A DNA stretch of 45,136 nucleotides from the NCBI GenBank assembly GCA_934273635.1, contig CAKQSV010000013.1, forward strand, positions 1 to 45,136, given 5' to 3'. The stretch comes from an uncultured Alphaproteobacteria bacterium. Its GTDB lineage: Bacteria > Pseudomonadota > Alphaproteobacteria > RF32 > CAG-239. Every line of letters begins with the position of its first letter. Position 1 is the stretch's first letter. Of this stretch, positions 1 to 7,927 are shown one piece after another. The position numbers and the translations under genes are program-made. Below the pieces are notes generated by a model, which was not told the origin of the DNA, searched no databases, and worked only from the letters and a program-made list of their open reading frames with translations.

Positions 1-1050
1 ACGGACTATGACAACGGCTATGTGTTCCCGTTTGACAAGAGCACATTTTACACCACGTTCGGCTCCGGCAGATACGGCGACTACCACATGTGCGCCGATG
101 CCGAAAACTCCTACTATGGCTACGAACATTGCTTTAGAGGATTCGAGATGGAGCTGACAAACGGCAAAAAGAACGGCAAATGTAGAGTATTCTATTCCGT
201 ATACTGCAATATTACATCTTCCGTAACAAATCAGCCATGGCAATCTTGGGATCCTAAGATGGATAAAATACAACAAAGCGGTGGCAAATGTGTTTATCAA
301 ATGTACGGTAGCAAAAACTGCACTGCCGAAAACCAAAACTATGAAGAATGCACGGTTTGTTTTTCTGCCGATGCCTTAACCGAAAGCGGCGAACCATATA
401 TTAAGTTATGCAAAAACGGTGATTCTCAAACTTATGGCTATATTAATCACTGTCCCTATAAAGACCAAATCTTTGTAGGAGATACAATCAATACCGGCAA
501 TGCTGTTGATTCAGGCAATCATCGTCCAGAACAAAATGACTATTATGGCTCGTGTTATGGTACTTGTCAGTGGCAGAGCAAAAGTTGTCGAAAATATGAT
601 ATTGTTATGAAAGATGGCAAAACGATAGGTATAATTTATGAAAAATCAGGCAATACTTACTATTTAATTGCTCTAGTAAGCGGTAATGGTTTTAATAAAA
701 ATAACGGTGGTTGGGATGCCGCAAAAGCGTGGATAAAATCTTACACACCGGATGCTTCGGTTTGTCCGAGTGGTTCGGGGTGCGAGGCTGGAAAGTGGAT
801 TTTTACAGATGCTTCAAATACATACCGATTTGCTTATGGTACGCAACGTATGGTAATGTGGCCAATAATACAGCACTATGGTCGTTTTGTAACAAACACT
901 TCCTATAATTATTCCAGTCCGGCAATGAGTTCAACGGTTGGTAGCAATGGCTTTGTTTACATTAATTATGATTGGGATACTGGTTGGATAGATAAAAATT
1001 CAGATGTTACGGCATATGCATATCCGGTTCTGTTAATGGAGGGCAAATAA
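1..1050 (+). CDS. Cys-rich secreted-type protein, 5' end outside window
   Basis: The reading frame is open from base 1, so the true start and any signal peptide lie upstream; a GTG at 22 is only an internal candidate. The visible 349 residues are rich in Cys, Tyr, Asn and Gly, suggesting an exported, disulfide-bonded protein. The C-terminal ~150 residues start near GKTIGIIYE and include AKAWIKSY and GKWIFTD. They parallel the C-terminal region of the next gene (TKVGMLWHK ... GQWYLGSRDEL), and both proteins end in a similar YPVLL/YPMLS tail. That region resembles the DUF1566/FISUMP-type lectin-like fold in general pattern only. The stop is one base before the next ATG, so the two genes are co-transcribed. 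The function is unknown; a surface or periplasmic binding role is a guess. Confidence 0.7.
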   Translation, partial: TDYDNGYVFPFDKSTFYTTFGSGRYGDYHMCADAENSYYGYEHCFRGFEMELTNGKKNGKCRVFYSVYCNITSSVTNQPWQSWDPKMDKIQQSGGKCVYQMYGSKNCTAENQNYEECTVCFSADALTESGEPYIKLCKNGDSQTYGYINHCPYKDQIFVGDTINTGNAVDSGNHRPEQNDYYGSCYGTCQWQSKSCRKYDIVMKDGKTIGIIYEKSGNTYYLIALVSGNGFNKNNGGWDAAKAWIKSYTPDASVCPSGSGCEAGKWIFTDASNTYRFAYGTQRMVMWPIIQHYGRFVTNTSYNYSSPAMSSTVGSNGFVYINYDWDTGWIDKNSDVTAYAYPVLLMEGK

Positions 1051-1051
1051 G

Positions 1052-2335
1052 ATGAAGAAATCAGCTTTATTTTCGCTGTTTGGTTTATTAATTTTTACAA
1101 CTTCCACACAGGCGGTGCAACGCTATAACAACGCTTTGCCAACCTGTGAAGAATTGGGATATGCCAAACATGACGTAACCCCAAAATCACAAGCGTTATT
1201 TTGCCCGTTTGATAACTCTTATTCTGTCATTATGGACAGTACTTATCGTGGTTTTGTTGAAAAATCACAGTTAGACGCAGATTATGCCGCCTATGGCAAG
1301 CCTGAAGATTTTTGTGAGCTTGAAACCCGCACACAGGGAGAAGGCAGTTCCAAACATACGCTTTATCGTTGCAAAAAATGCAAAACCTTAACCTATGAAG
1401 CCGGTTTGTGCGTGGAATTTTGCGATGTTAAAAAATTTCCGTATTCGACCAGACCTGAGGATTTGTATGGCACGGTGATTGAGTGCCGTGACAACAATGG
1501 CTCACGATATGCTTACACTTCATGCAACAACGGTTGGAAAATGGATGCCAACGGCGTCCGTTGCGATATGGAAGTTGCAGACAGGTACGGTTATCCGTAT
1601 TTAAGCGAACCCGACAAAGAACGTGGTGTCTACACCAATGTTAAGTCGGCGACTAATTTATACTATGCCTATAAAAAAGATTCCTGCAACTCAGGGTATG
1701 AATTTAAGAACTACAATGATAGTTACGAGACTGGCATTTGCGTAAAGACCTGCGCTATCAGCAACTGCCGTTTGGATTCAACCGACACGAACGGGATTCA
1801 AAACTACAAATGCGATATTCCCGAAGACTGCCAAGTCGGTGATGATGTAACTTATAATGGAACAAAAGTTGGTATGCTATGGCACAAAGCTGACGCAACT
1901 ATTAATCGCAATTTAATCATAGGAACATCAGCAAGTAAAGCCTTTGGTCTGAGTGGCTATAATTCCGGTAACCCGTCTTATGACAACGGTAAGTTGAATA
2001 CCAAAAAGATTTTAGAATTTTGCAATGCCAATAATTTGGAATGTGACGCCGCAAAATATTGCAATAATTACTCGGTCAATGGTGTAACAGCACCCGCTTT
2101 TGCCAAGGGACAATGGTATTTAGGTAGTCGCGATGAATTGTCAAATATCTTCAATGCCAAGTACATGTATGTATTGGCTGTCAAAAGTCGTTACGACTTT
2201 AATAATGTGTATATTTGGACATCCAATCAGGAAACTACAGTTAGAGCCATTATATGGGGTGGCGGTTCAACATTTGGTTGCTATGGAAATAGCAAATCAT
2301 TTAGCTGTACAACTTATCCCATGCTCTCGATTTGA
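1052..2335 (+). CDS. Cys-rich exported protein with DUF1566-like C-terminal region
   Basis: This 427-residue protein starts with a clear signal peptide: MKKSA, then a hydrophobic LFSLFGLLIF core and cleavage after TQA near residue 21. Residues ~25-260 carry many Cys residues in short-spaced pairs (CKKCKT, CVEFCD, CNNGW, CAISNC), suggesting small disulfide-stapled modules. Residues ~265-427 (from VGDDVTYNG) contain GQWYLGSRDELSNIF, which resembles the W-LPs-EL motif of DUF1566/FISUMP domains. The gene follows its upstream paralogue by one base. No recognised enzyme motif is present. The role is unknown; extracellular or outer-surface location is inferred from the signal peptide and Cys content. 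Confidence 0.8.
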   Translation: MKKSALFSLFGLLIFTTSTQAVQRYNNALPTCEELGYAKHDVTPKSQALFCPFDNSYSVIMDSTYRGFVEKSQLDADYAAYGKPEDFCELETRTQGEGSSKHTLYRCKKCKTLTYEAGLCVEFCDVKKFPYSTRPEDLYGTVIECRDNNGSRYAYTSCNNGWKMDANGVRCDMEVADRYGYPYLSEPDKERGVYTNVKSATNLYYAYKKDSCNSGYEFKNYNDSYETGICVKTCAISNCRLDSTDTNGIQNYKCDIPEDCQVGDDVTYNGTKVGMLWHKADATINRNLIIGTSASKAFGLSGYNSGNPSYDNGKLNTKKILEFCNANNLECDAAKYCNNYSVNGVTAPAFAKGQWYLGSRDELSNIFNAKYMYVLAVKSRYDFNNVYIWTSNQETTVRAIIWGGGSTFGCYGNSKSFSCTTYPMLSI

Positions 2336-2354
2336 GGAAGGTCTCTTCTGAATT

Positions 2355-2579
2355 GTCATTGCGAGTCCGCGGAGCGGGCGAAGCAATCCAGCACCTCCTC
2401 TCTGAATATTTAGAGAGGAGGTGACAGCGTTAGCTGTCGGAGGTGAGTTTATGGCTATGACATTAATTTCTAGTCCTTCCCTTACTTTAAACTCACCCCA
2501 ACCCTCTCTAAAAATTTAGAGAGGGAGGAATAAGGATTCCATGGGTCGGCTGGATCACCACGCGTGCGCTCGCAATGAC
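2355..2579. repeat. Non-coding element with terminal inverted repeats and internal hairpins
   Basis: An 11-base sequence, GTCATTGCGAG (2355-2365), recurs inverted at 2569-2579. Inside are three nested palindromes: a 12-bp stem 2392-2403/2412-2423, GACAGC/GCTGTC at 2423-2438, and an 11-bp stem 2502-2512/2515-2525. A further inverted pair, GGTGAGTTT (2442-2450) and AAACTCACC (2489-2497), closes a larger arm. No gene is visible. This style of GTCATTGCGAG...GAAGCAATCC palindrome occurs as dispersed repeats in many bacterial genomes, so a non-autonomous repeat is the likely identity; copy number cannot be seen here. Confidence 0.6.
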
Positions 2580-2640
2580 GATTCAGGGATAACGTGCCAT
2601 TGCCACCTCACACATCATCACAAGGTACGCGCACGCCACT

Positions 2641-2695
2641 TCCCCGAACGTCATTACGAAGCCGCGTTCAGCGGTCTCGCGATGACATTCGGGGA
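2641..2695. repeat. 55-bp palindromic repeat next to glgA stop
   Basis: TCCCCGAA at 2641-2648 pairs with TTCGGGGA at 2688-2695. Inside, GTCAT pairs with ATGAC and GCCGC with GCGGT-type bases around a short loop at ~2666-2670. It shares the GTCATTNCGA core with the element at 2355-2579 and probably belongs to the same repeat family. It lies seven bases beyond the glgA stop and could act as a 3' stabilising hairpin, but has no T-run typical of an intrinsic terminator. Confidence 0.5.
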
Positions 2696-2701
2696 TATCT
2701 A

Positions 2702-4750
2702 TCACAAATGTCCCAAATGAAAAAGATTATAATACTTTGATAGCGAGCCGTTAGCCACGTTCCAACTAAAGTCTTTCGCCAAAGCATTAACTTTCATTTT
2801 ATCAATCTGCATTGGATTAGAATAGAAAATTTGCAACACTTTTTCAATAGTTTCCGCATAAGCGTTAATGTTATTCTTTAATCTTCTGGCAGTGATATTA
2901 TTACCATAAACGCGGCGCTTGTCGGTAAAAAACACCTCGGTTCTAAAGCCGTCAACACCGTCATCAATCGTATCCACCAATCCGCCGGTGGACATAGCAA
3001 CCGGCAACGCGCCCTTTGCCATAGCCTCCATTTGCGTCAATCCGCAAGGTTCAAATCGGCACGGCATCATATAAAAATCCGCCGCCAACTGAATCGCATA
3101 AGCAAACTCATCGCGATACCCCCTAAACACAAACAGACGCTCCGCCGCCTTGGGCAAAATCTCAACCAGTTTATCTTTCAAATCCGTCAAAATCTTAAAA
3201 TAACCAATATCGCCTGCCCCGCCCAATACAAAAATCGGCAAATCTATATTTTCTGACGACACTTCCGCATATTTTTGATAAACCTTCAACAAAGCCTGCG
3301 CCGCAATATCATAACCTTTTTGTTCCACCATACGCGAGGTTGCGCAAAAAATCGGCGTTTTTTCCAAATGCTTGATAGACTTTTCAATATCGCAAAATTT
3401 ATAAATATCCACCAACGGAATCACTTGGTTTTTATAGTCTTCATCTCGAGCCAATTTTGATAACAGCCGGATAAATTCTTTTTTATTTTTCAACTTATCA
3501 GAAACATGTTCTTCATCAAAAACCTTAAAATTAAAGCCATCAAAATAGTCATTAACCGTCTTAATTTTTGCCTCGTTTGGCGAAATCAGCTTTTTGTCAT
3601 AGCCATTGACAATTCCAAAAAAGTTGCGGTGATCTTTGCGCATTTTCAAAATATCGCGAAAGTCAAAACCAAACCCCAGTTCTTTGGAGACCTCTTCCAT
3701 ATAGTTTTTAGACACGGTCACCACTCTGTCCGCCAAGTGAAAATCACTCGATGCCTGATTATAGCAGTCATGCACAATCAACACATTGGTCGCCCGAGGA
3801 TTGCTGTTTTTAATGGCTTTGGCGTTTTTGAACACCAATGTCGCCATATTTTCATACAACGAGTTCAAAATTTTTGAGGTGTTGTCATAATCCCACCCCT
3901 GATATCCCAAGTGATGGGCGATATGCACAATCGGAATATGTTTCAGCCGCTCGGCCAACACCGAAGACATCAGCCCCGCCTCGTTCTGCGCCGTGGGAAA
4001 ATACTTCATCAATCCGGCCAAAGCGCCGCTATGCCAGTCGTTCGCCACCAAGATATTCGGCTCTTCAACGCCTTTAATTTTCAGGCTGCAAATCTCGCGA
4101 ATAAGCACATACACCGCTTTTGAGAAAAAGGCAAAACGCTCCACCTCGTTCACGCCAAACTCGTTGAGCACATAACAACCATCCTGCGCCGAAGGATTTT
4201 CGGGAGACACATTAATTGAGAAAAAACGCGGACACTCCAAAAAGATATAATCCGAATTGCCGAACTTTCCGGTATAAACCCCTACCTTAAATTTGTGCAA
4301 CGCCTGCCGATGTTCTAAAAACGGCACCACGATGTCTTTGACTTTACGCACGCTGATTTCTTTGCGCTCCGCCCCATGATAAACACTTTTAACCAGCTCG
4401 GCTTTTTTCTTGCCGGTATTGCCCTCATACATTGGCGTCACGACCGTGAGTTTCTCCCCGTTTTTACCATATTCGGCATTAAAAGCGTCCGGCAGTTCCG
4501 AGGCAATCATCCCCAAACCGCCCCATTTCATAAAGGTTGCGGTCTCGGCCGAAATCATCCAGCCCCTGACCTTGCTGATTTCCGGCCATGGTTCCTTACC
4601 CAAGCATTGTTTTTTGGAATAGTTTTGAATTTCTTGCAGATTTTTATTGTTCACCACCTGATATGAAAGACTAAATTTCTTCTTATTAAAACCTTTTGGC
4701 AGCATTTTGAACAAAGATTGCTCTTCAGAGGCGGTAGAGGCAGGGGTCAT
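2702..4750 (-). CDS. glgA: Glycogen synthase (GT5 family)
   Basis: This glucosyltransferase adds glucose from a nucleotide sugar to a growing alpha-1,4-glucan in the cytoplasm. The N-terminal substrate loop reads KWGGLGMIASELP (Lys about residue 75), where the family usually has KTGGL. The C-terminal half has SRMVEQKGYD, then FVLGGAGD, then FEPCGLTQMEAM (Glu about residue 567), the GT5 nucleotide-sugar and catalytic signature, followed by STGGLVDT. At 682 residues it is much longer than the ~480 usual for bacterial GlgA, with an extra ~60 residues before the first motif and insertions in the middle. The frame extends to a GTG at 4804, but a promoter-like TTGAGT-17-TATAAC lies inside that extension, so ATG 4750 is preferred. 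No glgB, glgC or glgP is nearby. ADP-glucose is the presumed donor; UDP-glucose cannot be excluded. Confidence 0.85.
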   Translation of the reverse strand: MTPASTASEEQSLFKMLPKGFNKKKFSLSYQVVNNKNLQEIQNYSKKQCLGKEPWPEISKVRGWMISAETATFMKWGGLGMIASELPDAFNAEYGKNGEKLTVVTPMYEGNTGKKKAELVKSVYHGAERKEISVRKVKDIVVPFLEHRQALHKFKVGVYTGKFGNSDYIFLECPRFFSINVSPENPSAQDGCYVLNEFGVNEVERFAFFSKAVYVLIREICSLKIKGVEEPNILVANDWHSGALAGLMKYFPTAQNEAGLMSSVLAERLKHIPIVHIAHHLGYQGWDYDNTSKILNSLYENMATLVFKNAKAIKNSNPRATNVLIVHDCYNQASSDFHLADRVVTVSKNYMEEVSKELGFGFDFRDILKMRKDHRNFFGIVNGYDKKLISPNEAKIKTVNDYFDGFNFKVFDEEHVSDKLKNKKEFIRLLSKLARDEDYKNQVIPLVDIYKFCDIEKSIKHLEKTPIFCATSRMVEQKGYDIAAQALLKVYQKYAEVSSENIDLPIFVLGGAGDIGYFKILTDLKDKLVEILPKAAERLFVFRGYRDEFAYAIQLAADFYMMPCRFEPCGLTQMEAMAKGALPVAMSTGGLVDTIDDGVDGFRTEVFFTDKRRVYGNNITARRLKNNINAYAETIEKVLQIFYSNPMQIDKMKVNALAKDFSWNVANGSLSKYYNLFHLGHL

Positions 4751-4772
4751 ATCAATCTCGCAAAAATTATAT

Positions 4773-4801
4773 GTTATAAGGAGTGACCAATACAACTCAA
4801 G
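4773..4801 (-). promoter_or_regulatory. Candidate sigma70 promoter for glgA
   Basis: On the minus strand TTGAGT is followed after 17 bases by TATAAC, with TATAAT overlapping just downstream. It sits between the GTG at 4804 and the ATG at 4750, which supports the shorter glgA start. Prediction by eye only. Confidence 0.35.
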
Positions 4802-4843
4802 CACCCTTATTTGCTTTAATCTTGCAAATAAACGTCACGGCTC

Positions 4844-4872
4844 TTGACTTGTTAAAAATTAATCACTAAATT
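4844..4872 (+). promoter_or_regulatory. Candidate promoter for grpE
   Basis: TTGACT (4844-4849), a 17-base spacer and TAAATT (4867-4872) precede grpE by about 47 bases. A strong ribosome site, AAGAGGA at 4906-4912, follows six bases before the ATG. A CCTTATAT-like element downstream (~4874-4881) could instead belong to a heat-shock sigma promoter, but no well-spaced partner is evident. Confidence 0.4.
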
Positions 4873-4918
4873 TCCTTATATATACACGTTTTCAAAACAA
4901 ATTTAAAGAGGAATTATC

Positions 4919-5497
4919 ATGAAGAACTTTAAAAAAAATCCTGCTACCGAGAACAACGAAAATCATCACCATGACGAGGCTGAAAACAATCAGGATTTAA
5001 TGGAAGAAAAAACTGAAAATAGTGTTGAAAATTCAGAAGAATATCAAAAACTTCTTGAAGAAAACGCCAAACTGAAGAACGAATTTTTGCGCGCTTACGC
5101 CGACGCTGAAAACACAAAAAAACGTTGTGCACAAGAAATTGAAAAAAACAATAAATACGCCATTTCTTCTTTCGCCAAAGAGCTGCTTTCGGTAGCAGAC
5201 AATTTGCACCGCGCCATCACGTCCGTTGCGGATTCTTCCGGCGACAACTGCACAAACATCATTAAAGGCGTTGAGATGACCGAAGCCGAGCTCTCAAAAG
5301 TGTTTGGCAAATTCGGTATTAAGAAAATGGAGATTATGGACACTGTTTTCAACCCCAATTTTCATCAGGTTATTCAAGAAGTTGAAGATCCGAACAAACC
5401 GGCCGGCACCATTATTGCCGAGCTCCAAACCGGCTATATGATAAACGACCGCATTTTGCGCGAGGCCATGGTCGTCGTCACCAAAGGTGGCAAATAA
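4919..5497 (+). CDS. grpE: GrpE nucleotide exchange factor of DnaK
   Basis: GrpE releases ADP from the cytoplasmic chaperone DnaK and so drives the Hsp70 cycle. The 192 residues match the family length. Residues 1-40 are an acidic, His/Asn-rich tail. A charged coiled coil follows (~35-85, with ENAKLKNEFLRAYADAENTKKR), then the four-helix region. The C-terminal beta-wing carries the signature VFNPNFHQ (~143) and VEDPNKPAGTI, ending in LREAMVVVTKG. dnaK and dnaJ, commonly close by, are not in the window, so grpE is a single-gene unit here, closed by a strong hairpin terminator 18 bases after the stop. Confidence 0.95.
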   Translation: MKNFKKNPATENNENHHHDEAENNQDLMEEKTENSVENSEEYQKLLEENAKLKNEFLRAYADAENTKKRCAQEIEKNNKYAISSFAKELLSVADNLHRAITSVADSSGDNCTNIIKGVEMTEAELSKVFGKFGIKKMEIMDTVFNPNFHQVIQEVEDPNKPAGTIIAELQTGYMINDRILREAMVVVTKGGK

Positions 5498-5514
5498 CCC
5501 CTGCTCTGCCAATT

Positions 5515-5551
5515 AAAATAGCTTCGTTTGCGTTGCAAACGAAGCTATTTT
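5515..5551. terminator. Bidirectional intrinsic terminator (grpE / toxin-antitoxin)
   Basis: A perfect 17-bp stem (5515-5531 with 5535-5551) closes a three-base loop, GTT. Four A residues at one end and four T at the other make it usable on both strands. It ends grpE from the left and the yafQ message from the right. Confidence 0.85.
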
Positions 5552-5577
5552 GCTCAAACCTCATGTCTCAATAAATC

Positions 5578-5853
5578 TTACTTTTTAAACAAATCGGAAT
5601 GAGTTCCCGTTGTGATAATCAAAACCACTGTATTACCGATTTCTTCATAAACCAGCACCCAATCTGGTTCAATATGCAGATCTCTGCACCCTTTATGTTT
5701 TCCAATCAACGGATGGTCTCGATACTTTGTTGGTATTTCAATGCCTGCTTCCAAAATTTTTAACACTTCATGCAGCTTACGCATATCATAGCCACGCTTT
5801 TGGCATAGCTTATAATCTTTCTTAAATTGCGTTGAAAACTCTAACGTTCGCAT
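5578..5853 (-). CDS. yafQ: YafQ-family mRNA-cleaving toxin
   Basis: This is a RelE-superfamily endoribonuclease that, in characterised relatives, cuts mRNA in the ribosomal A site. Its 91 residues match E. coli YafQ in length and in the blocks KRGYDMRKL, YRDHPL, EPDWVLVY and TGTHSDLF. Residues equivalent to the E. coli catalytic set are present: His47, His60, Asp64, Trp65, His85 and Phe89. The position equivalent to E. coli Arg83 is Thr81, so one active-site residue is altered. The start overlaps the antitoxin gene by 13 bases, the usual translationally coupled toxin-antitoxin layout, with the antitoxin first. Confidence 0.9.
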   Translation of the reverse strand: MRTLEFSTQFKKDYKLCQKRGYDMRKLHEVLKILEAGIEIPTKYRDHPLIGKHKGCRDLHIEPDWVLVYEEIGNTVVLIITTGTHSDLFKK

Positions 5854-6128
5854 TGGTTATCCTCGTTCATAGCGGCAATAAAATCATCAACACTATTGTA
5901 GTGCTCTAACTTACCCGTTTTGTATTCTTTTTCCGCCTCAACTAAAATACTTTCCAGTTTTTCACTGGGAACATCACCAATTTTCAACTCAAACGGAATA
6001 CTGCGTGTATTTCTGATTTGTGCAAAAAACAAACGCACCGCCTCCGAGGCGGTCAACCCCAAACACTGTAAAACCTTTTCAGCATCCGCTTTTAAGTTTT
6101 CATCAATTCTGACCGTCAAATTAGCCAT
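5841..6128 (-). CDS. dinJ: DinJ/RelB-family antitoxin
   Basis: This 95-residue protein neutralises the downstream YafQ toxin and, in known pairs, represses its own promoter. The N-terminal ribbon-helix-helix is clear: MANLTVRIDENLKADAEKV then LGLTASEAVRLFFAQI (residues ~1-40). A charged C-terminal half likely wraps the toxin (EAEKEYKTGKLEHY and SVDDFIAAM). GGAGG at 6134-6138 lies five bases before the ATG, and a well-spaced promoter sits just upstream. The C-terminus overlaps yafQ. Confidence 0.9.
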   Translation of the reverse strand: MANLTVRIDENLKADAEKVLQCLGLTASEAVRLFFAQIRNTRSIPFELKIGDVPSEKLESILVEAEKEYKTGKLEHYNSVDDFIAAMNEDNQCER

Positions 6129-6160
6129 CTAAACCTCCATATCACCATAGTTGTACTTGC

Positions 6161-6189
6161 ATATTACACTTTTTTACGTACATTGTAAA
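6161..6189 (-). promoter_or_regulatory. Promoter of the dinJ-yafQ operon
   Basis: On the minus strand TTTACA (6189-6184), a 17-base spacer and TAATAT (6166-6161) lie about 33 bases before the antitoxin ATG. The surrounding AT-rich sequence with GTAC-type partial palindromes is the expected place for autoregulatory antitoxin binding, though no clean operator repeat stands out. Confidence 0.5.
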
Positions 6190-6250
6190 TACATATATAA
6201 TATTTTACTTTGCCGAATAACACACACCGAAACAATCGGACGTGTTTTTT

Positions 6251-6820
6251 CTACTTGCTGATTTCGTTTTTCTGGGCGGGGGTCATGGCGCGGTAAACCT
6301 TAACGGCATTATCCATAGCCGACGGTACTTTCAGCCCCACAGCTTTTTTATATAAATTAAAGGCCTTAATCAAATCGGGCTTAACCCCTATGCCTCGGGA
6401 ATATATCCATGCCAAAACCTCAACCGCCTGCGGATTATTCTGAGCCTCGCGCTTGCTCAGTTCTTCCAATTCAAAGCTCGAAACGTAGCCGTTCTGCACA
6501 TTTTTCAGCACCTTTTGCCAACGCAGTTCCGCGGCTTTTTCCTCAGCCTCGCGGCGTTGACGTTCGTTATCCAAACTGATTTCCTTCAATGTCATACTGT
6601 CAACCACCGGCTCCACCACAACCGGCGCCTCAGGCATAGAAATCTGTTCATCATCGAGCAGAGACGGCGCCTGCCGGTTTTTCACAAACAAAGGCAAATA
6701 GCCGCGGTTGTCTGACCTGACCAAATCGCGGTAAATTTCGTCCAGTCCGGCGGCATGGGCGCTGTTCGTCATCACCCAGCCCGACAAAACGGCATAAATT
6801 ATCAACTTTGCTTTGTTCAT
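6251..6820 (-). CDS. Exported Sel1-repeat protein
   Basis: A 189-residue protein with an N-terminal signal peptide (MNKAKLIIY, hydrophobic core, cleavage after AHA near residue 23). Residues ~70-110 are charged and probably helical or coiled coil (ERQRREAEEKAAEL). Residues ~125-175 contain a Sel1-like unit: AVEVLAWIYSRGIGV, then DLIKAFNLYKKAV and PSAMDNAVKVY. Sel1/TPR-like repeats mediate protein contacts, often at the periplasmic face. Only one to two repeats are present, fewer than in most family members. It is transcribed divergently from cysK, and the partner is unknown. Confidence 0.75.
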   Translation of the reverse strand: MNKAKLIIYAVLSGWVMTNSAHAAGLDEIYRDLVRSDNRGYLPLFVKNRQAPSLLDDEQISMPEAPVVVEPVVDSMTLKEISLDNERQRREAEEKAAELRWQKVLKNVQNGYVSSFELEELSKREAQNNPQAVEVLAWIYSRGIGVKPDLIKAFNLYKKAVGLKVPSAMDNAVKVYRAMTPAQKNEISK

Positions 6821-6925
6821 CGCTTTAAATTTTAACGTTTTATTATTATGATTAATATAAACAAGGAACTAAAAGATAAAAGCATAATTTGCGCTTTATA
6901 AACACCTTAAATCAAGAGGCTTACT

Positions 6926-7855
6926 ATGGCACACATTTATAATTCCGTCACCGAGATGATCGGACACACCCCGCTTGTCAACCTGCACAAACTGGCGCGT
7001 CATTATGACACCAAAGCCAATATTTTGGCAAAATGCGAGTTTTATAATCCGCTGTTTTCTATCAAAGACCGCATTGCCGGCCAAATGCTGCAGGATATGG
7101 AACAAGCCGGCATCATCACACCCGATACGATTTTGGTTGAGGCGACTTCCGGCAATACCGGCATCGCGCTGTCGGCTCTCTGCGCGGCTAAAGGCTACAA
7201 TTTAGTGATAATTATGTCCGAAAACGCCTCGGAAGAACGCGTCAAGCTCATCAAACACTTTGGCGCCGAGATTATTCTAACCCCCGCCGAAGACGGCATG
7301 AAAGGCGCGTTGGCAAAAGCCGATATGCTTGCTGAGCGCAATCCGAACGTTATTTTACTCAAACAATTTTCCAACCCCTCCAACCCCAAGGCGCACCAAC
7401 TGGGCACCGGTATGGAAATTATGGAAGACACCGGCGGCAATGTCGATTGCCTGATTTCTGCCGTGGGCACCGCCGGCACCTTAACCGGCATTGCCTCCAC
7501 CCTCAAGAGCTGCAATCCCGAGCTTTATGTTGTGGCGGTTGAACCGGCTGAAAGTGCCGTATTGCACAAAAAGCCCGCCGGCGCGCACCATATTCCGGGG
7601 ATTGGTGCCGGATTTGTTCCGCCGCTTTATGATAAATCTTTGGTCAATGAAGTGGTTGACATCCCCTCCGATGACGCGATAGAAATGGCTAAAACCATTG
7701 CCAAACTTGAAGGTCTTCCGATTGGCATATCCTCCGGCGCCGCCCTTTGTGCCGCGGTTCAAATCGCAGCTCGTCCCGATATGGCGCACAAAAATATTGT
7801 GGTCATCCTGCCATCGGCGGTTGAGCGTTACTTATCACTGGGTTATTTTGATTAA
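6926..7855 (+). CDS. cysK: Cysteine synthase (O-acetylserine sulfhydrylase)
   Basis: This PLP enzyme makes cysteine from O-acetylserine and sulfide in the cytoplasm. The PLP lysine is Lys47 in NPLFSIKDR. The substrate loop TSGNTG falls near residue 75, the phosphate-binding loop GTAGTLTG near 177-184, and the family blocks IPGIGAGFVPP and GISSGAA follow. At 309 residues it matches the CysK/CysM family. CysK and CysM cannot be separated safely without a tree, so the symbol is the more common one. AAGAGG precedes the ATG. It is a lone gene with no cysE beside it. Confidence 0.9.
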   Translation: MAHIYNSVTEMIGHTPLVNLHKLARHYDTKANILAKCEFYNPLFSIKDRIAGQMLQDMEQAGIITPDTILVEATSGNTGIALSALCAAKGYNLVIIMSENASEERVKLIKHFGAEIILTPAEDGMKGALAKADMLAERNPNVILLKQFSNPSNPKAHQLGTGMEIMEDTGGNVDCLISAVGTAGTLTGIASTLKSCNPELYVVAVEPAESAVLHKKPAGAHHIPGIGAGFVPPLYDKSLVNEVVDIPSDDAIEMAKTIAKLEGLPIGISSGAALCAAVQIAARPDMAHKNIVVILPSAVERYLSLGYFD

Positions 7856-7859
7856 TTTC

Positions 7860-7888
7860 TTGCCAAGTATAATAAAATTGGCTAAATT
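7860..7888 (+). promoter_or_regulatory. Candidate promoter for lptG
   Basis: TTGCCA (7860-7865), a 17-base spacer and TAAATT (7883-7888) lie in the 72-base gap between cysK and lptG. Read by eye, without experimental support. Confidence 0.35.
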
Positions 7889-7927
7889 GACAACATTATA
7901 ACTAACAATTAAAGAACTGATATTGTC

